Assembly (NCBI GenBank): GCA_913757435.1
Contig: CAJYDM010000008.1
Span: forward strand, 16,746-80,745
Length of the DNA stretch: 64,000 nt
Direction: 5' to 3'
Origin: Syntrophomonas sp. DTU019
GTDB taxonomy: Bacteria; Bacillota; Syntrophomonadia; Syntrophomonadales; Syntrophomonadaceae
The notes below the pieces were generated by a model. That model was not told the DNA's origin, made no database searches, and saw nothing but the letters and a program-made list of their open reading frames with translations. Below are positions 63,022 to 64,000 of the stretch, piece after piece (positions within the stretch are counted from its first letter, which is position 1; each line of letters starts with the position of its first letter). The translations under genes were made by a program, and so were the position numbers.

Positions 63022-63675
63022 ATGTTGGGGAGGCGATCCGCCAGTCCCTTGCTGATTGTGGTAATAATTGCAGCCTTGTTGGTCAGTTTCTTGGTGTTGG
63101 ATTTAAAGCTGAAGGCCAGCACCATAGCAATTGCTAGGGCTCAGGCTCAGGTGATTGGGGTAAGACTCATCAACAATATAGTCAACGAAAAGATAGCCAG
63201 TCAGGTCAGCTACAATGACTTGGTGATGGTCCACAAAGATAATAACGGGCGTATCGTACTAATTCAGCCCAACACCATAATGTTAAACAAGATCATGGCC
63301 ACCACCGTGCTAGAGATATCAAACTCTATGGGCCAAATGCAGGGTTCCGCCATAAACATACCCTTAGGGCAATTGTCGGGTTCCAATTTATTAGCCGGAT
63401 ACGGCCCCAAAATTCAGGTAAAAATAATACCAGCGGGGCAGGTGCATGTGGAGGTACACGACAAATTTGAGCAGGCCGGAATCAATCAGACCAGGCATTT
63501 GATCTACTTTAATATAAAAGCAGCGATCCAAGTAGCGGTTCCACTCATGAAGGAGAACGTGGAAGTCAACACCACCATTCCCCTGGCGGAAACCATTGTG
63601 GTAGGGGATGTCCCCCAGACCTATGTGAACATGACAGGCGGCGGAGAGTTAATATATCCTTATATAAAGAAATAG
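63022..63675 (+). CDS. yunB: Sporulation protein YunB
   Basis: A 217-residue membrane-anchored protein: N-terminal helix (LLIVVIIAALLVSFLVLDLK), then the YunB domain (INNIVNEKIASQVSYNDLVM, IPLGQLSGSNLLAGYGPKIQ, MKENVEVNTTIPLAETIVVG). YunB is under mother-cell control in Bacillus sporulation. GGGGGTGATGTA precedes ATG 63022. The length matches the family. Confidence 0.88.
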   Translation: MLGRRSASPLLIVVIIAALLVSFLVLDLKLKASTIAIARAQAQVIGVRLINNIVNEKIASQVSYNDLVMVHKDNNGRIVLIQPNTIMLNKIMATTVLEISNSMGQMQGSAINIPLGQLSGSNLLAGYGPKIQVKIIPAGQVHVEVHDKFEQAGINQTRHLIYFNIKAAIQVAVPLMKENVEVNTTIPLAETIVVGDVPQTYVNMTGGGELIYPYIKK

Positions 63676-63744
63676 GTGTTATGGCAACGAAGCAAGTCGA
63701 TAATCCAAACTGAAAAAGTGCCTCACAAAAAAATTGCCGAATGC

Positions 63745-63773
63745 TTGACAATAGTTATTCAGGATGATAATAT
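63745..63773 (+). promoter_or_regulatory. Strong sigma-A promoter near the right edge
   Basis: TTGACA (63745-63750), 17 bp and TAATAT (63768-63773). The following 225 bp hold no coding ORF of quality. They contain CCTTTTAAAAAAGG and two copies of ATAAGTGCGAA-like strings (about 63829 and 63901). This could be the leader of a stable RNA operon starting outside the window; that is a guess. Confidence 0.6.
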
Positions 63774-64000
63774 AAGTCTTGCGCGCACGACTGGTAAACG
63801 GTTAGCGCGGGGCAGAAAAGCCGGAAAGCGTAAGTGCGAAGGCTCAATGCCAGGCCCCTATAAAGGGGAAAGGTTCTGATAAAACTGAACAGCAAGAAGA
63901 TAAGTGCGAAAAGATTGGAACTGTATCAAGGAGACTTGATATAAGCCAGTCAAGGCCCTTTTAAAAAAGGGAAAACAAGCCAGAGACGATTTGGCTAGGT

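Overview
The window looks like a chromosomal segment of an anaerobic, spore-forming Clostridia-type Firmicute, most likely a relative of Syntrophomonas. Three things support this. Housekeeping blocks follow low-GC Gram-positive order: ytxC-DUF445-thrS, infC-rpmI-rplT, ysgA-pheS-pheT, zapA-polX and mutS2. Sporulation-type genes are present: a PdaB-like deacetylase, YtxC, YunB and two PAS kinases of the sporulation-kinase type. A butyryl-CoA:acetate-type CoA-transferase lies behind a sigma-54 promoter with a sigma-54 activator beside it. The genus is an inference from gene content, not from a 16S sequence.

Layout. 1-2935 (minus): part of a legionaminic-acid-type sugar operon, legB-legC-legG, running off the left edge, with a divergent DUF6385-like gene at 3063. 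3930-12730: a decayed mobile island holding IS110 and IS1634 scraps, a VirD4/TraG coupling-protein gene split by a group II intron (5373-9645), an intact IS1634-family element inside the intron's reverse-transcriptase ORF, a RecU-like fragment and an IS1182-family element. 12897-25975: small membrane proteins, cobS and a CobC-like phosphatase, a structured RNA candidate, rmuC, a PdaB-like deacetylase, two paralogous PAS histidine kinases flanking an SH3/copper-amine-oxidase-like secreted protein, and several tiny genes. 26201-36572: tRNA-Val, a 29-residue peptide gene, a long palindromic repeat, ytxC, DUF445, thrS, the infC operon with leader, a TrmH methylase, a YqzL-like microprotein, and T-box-controlled pheST. 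36905-54423: VanX-like dipeptidase, TGS-nucleoside kinase, orphan PhoR-like kinase, zapA, polX, DUF421, NIF3-like, U32 peptidase, mutS2, PBP1A and tyrS. 54424-59926: palindromic repeat, sigma-54 promoter, structured leader, CoA-transferase, an unusual GAGYRCC repeat array, and a large PAS-AAA+ activator. 60192-64000: tRNA-Gln and tRNA-Glu, gltX, DUF1540, YunB and a strong promoter at the right edge.

Points most worth a second look. (1) Sixteen copies of GAGYRCC lie between the CoA-transferase and its terminator, mostly paired at one helical turn. (2) The CoA-transferase has a sigma-54 promoter, near-palindromic upstream sites, a long attenuator-like leader and a convergent activator with three near-identical PAS copies. 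(3) PheT lacks the whole tRNA-binding OB domain. (4) Three mobile elements are nested, with every junction readable to the base. (5) Several strongly translated microproteins of 28-29 residues are present, one resembling a RiPP-type precursor. No complete defence system, CRISPR array or prophage is visible.
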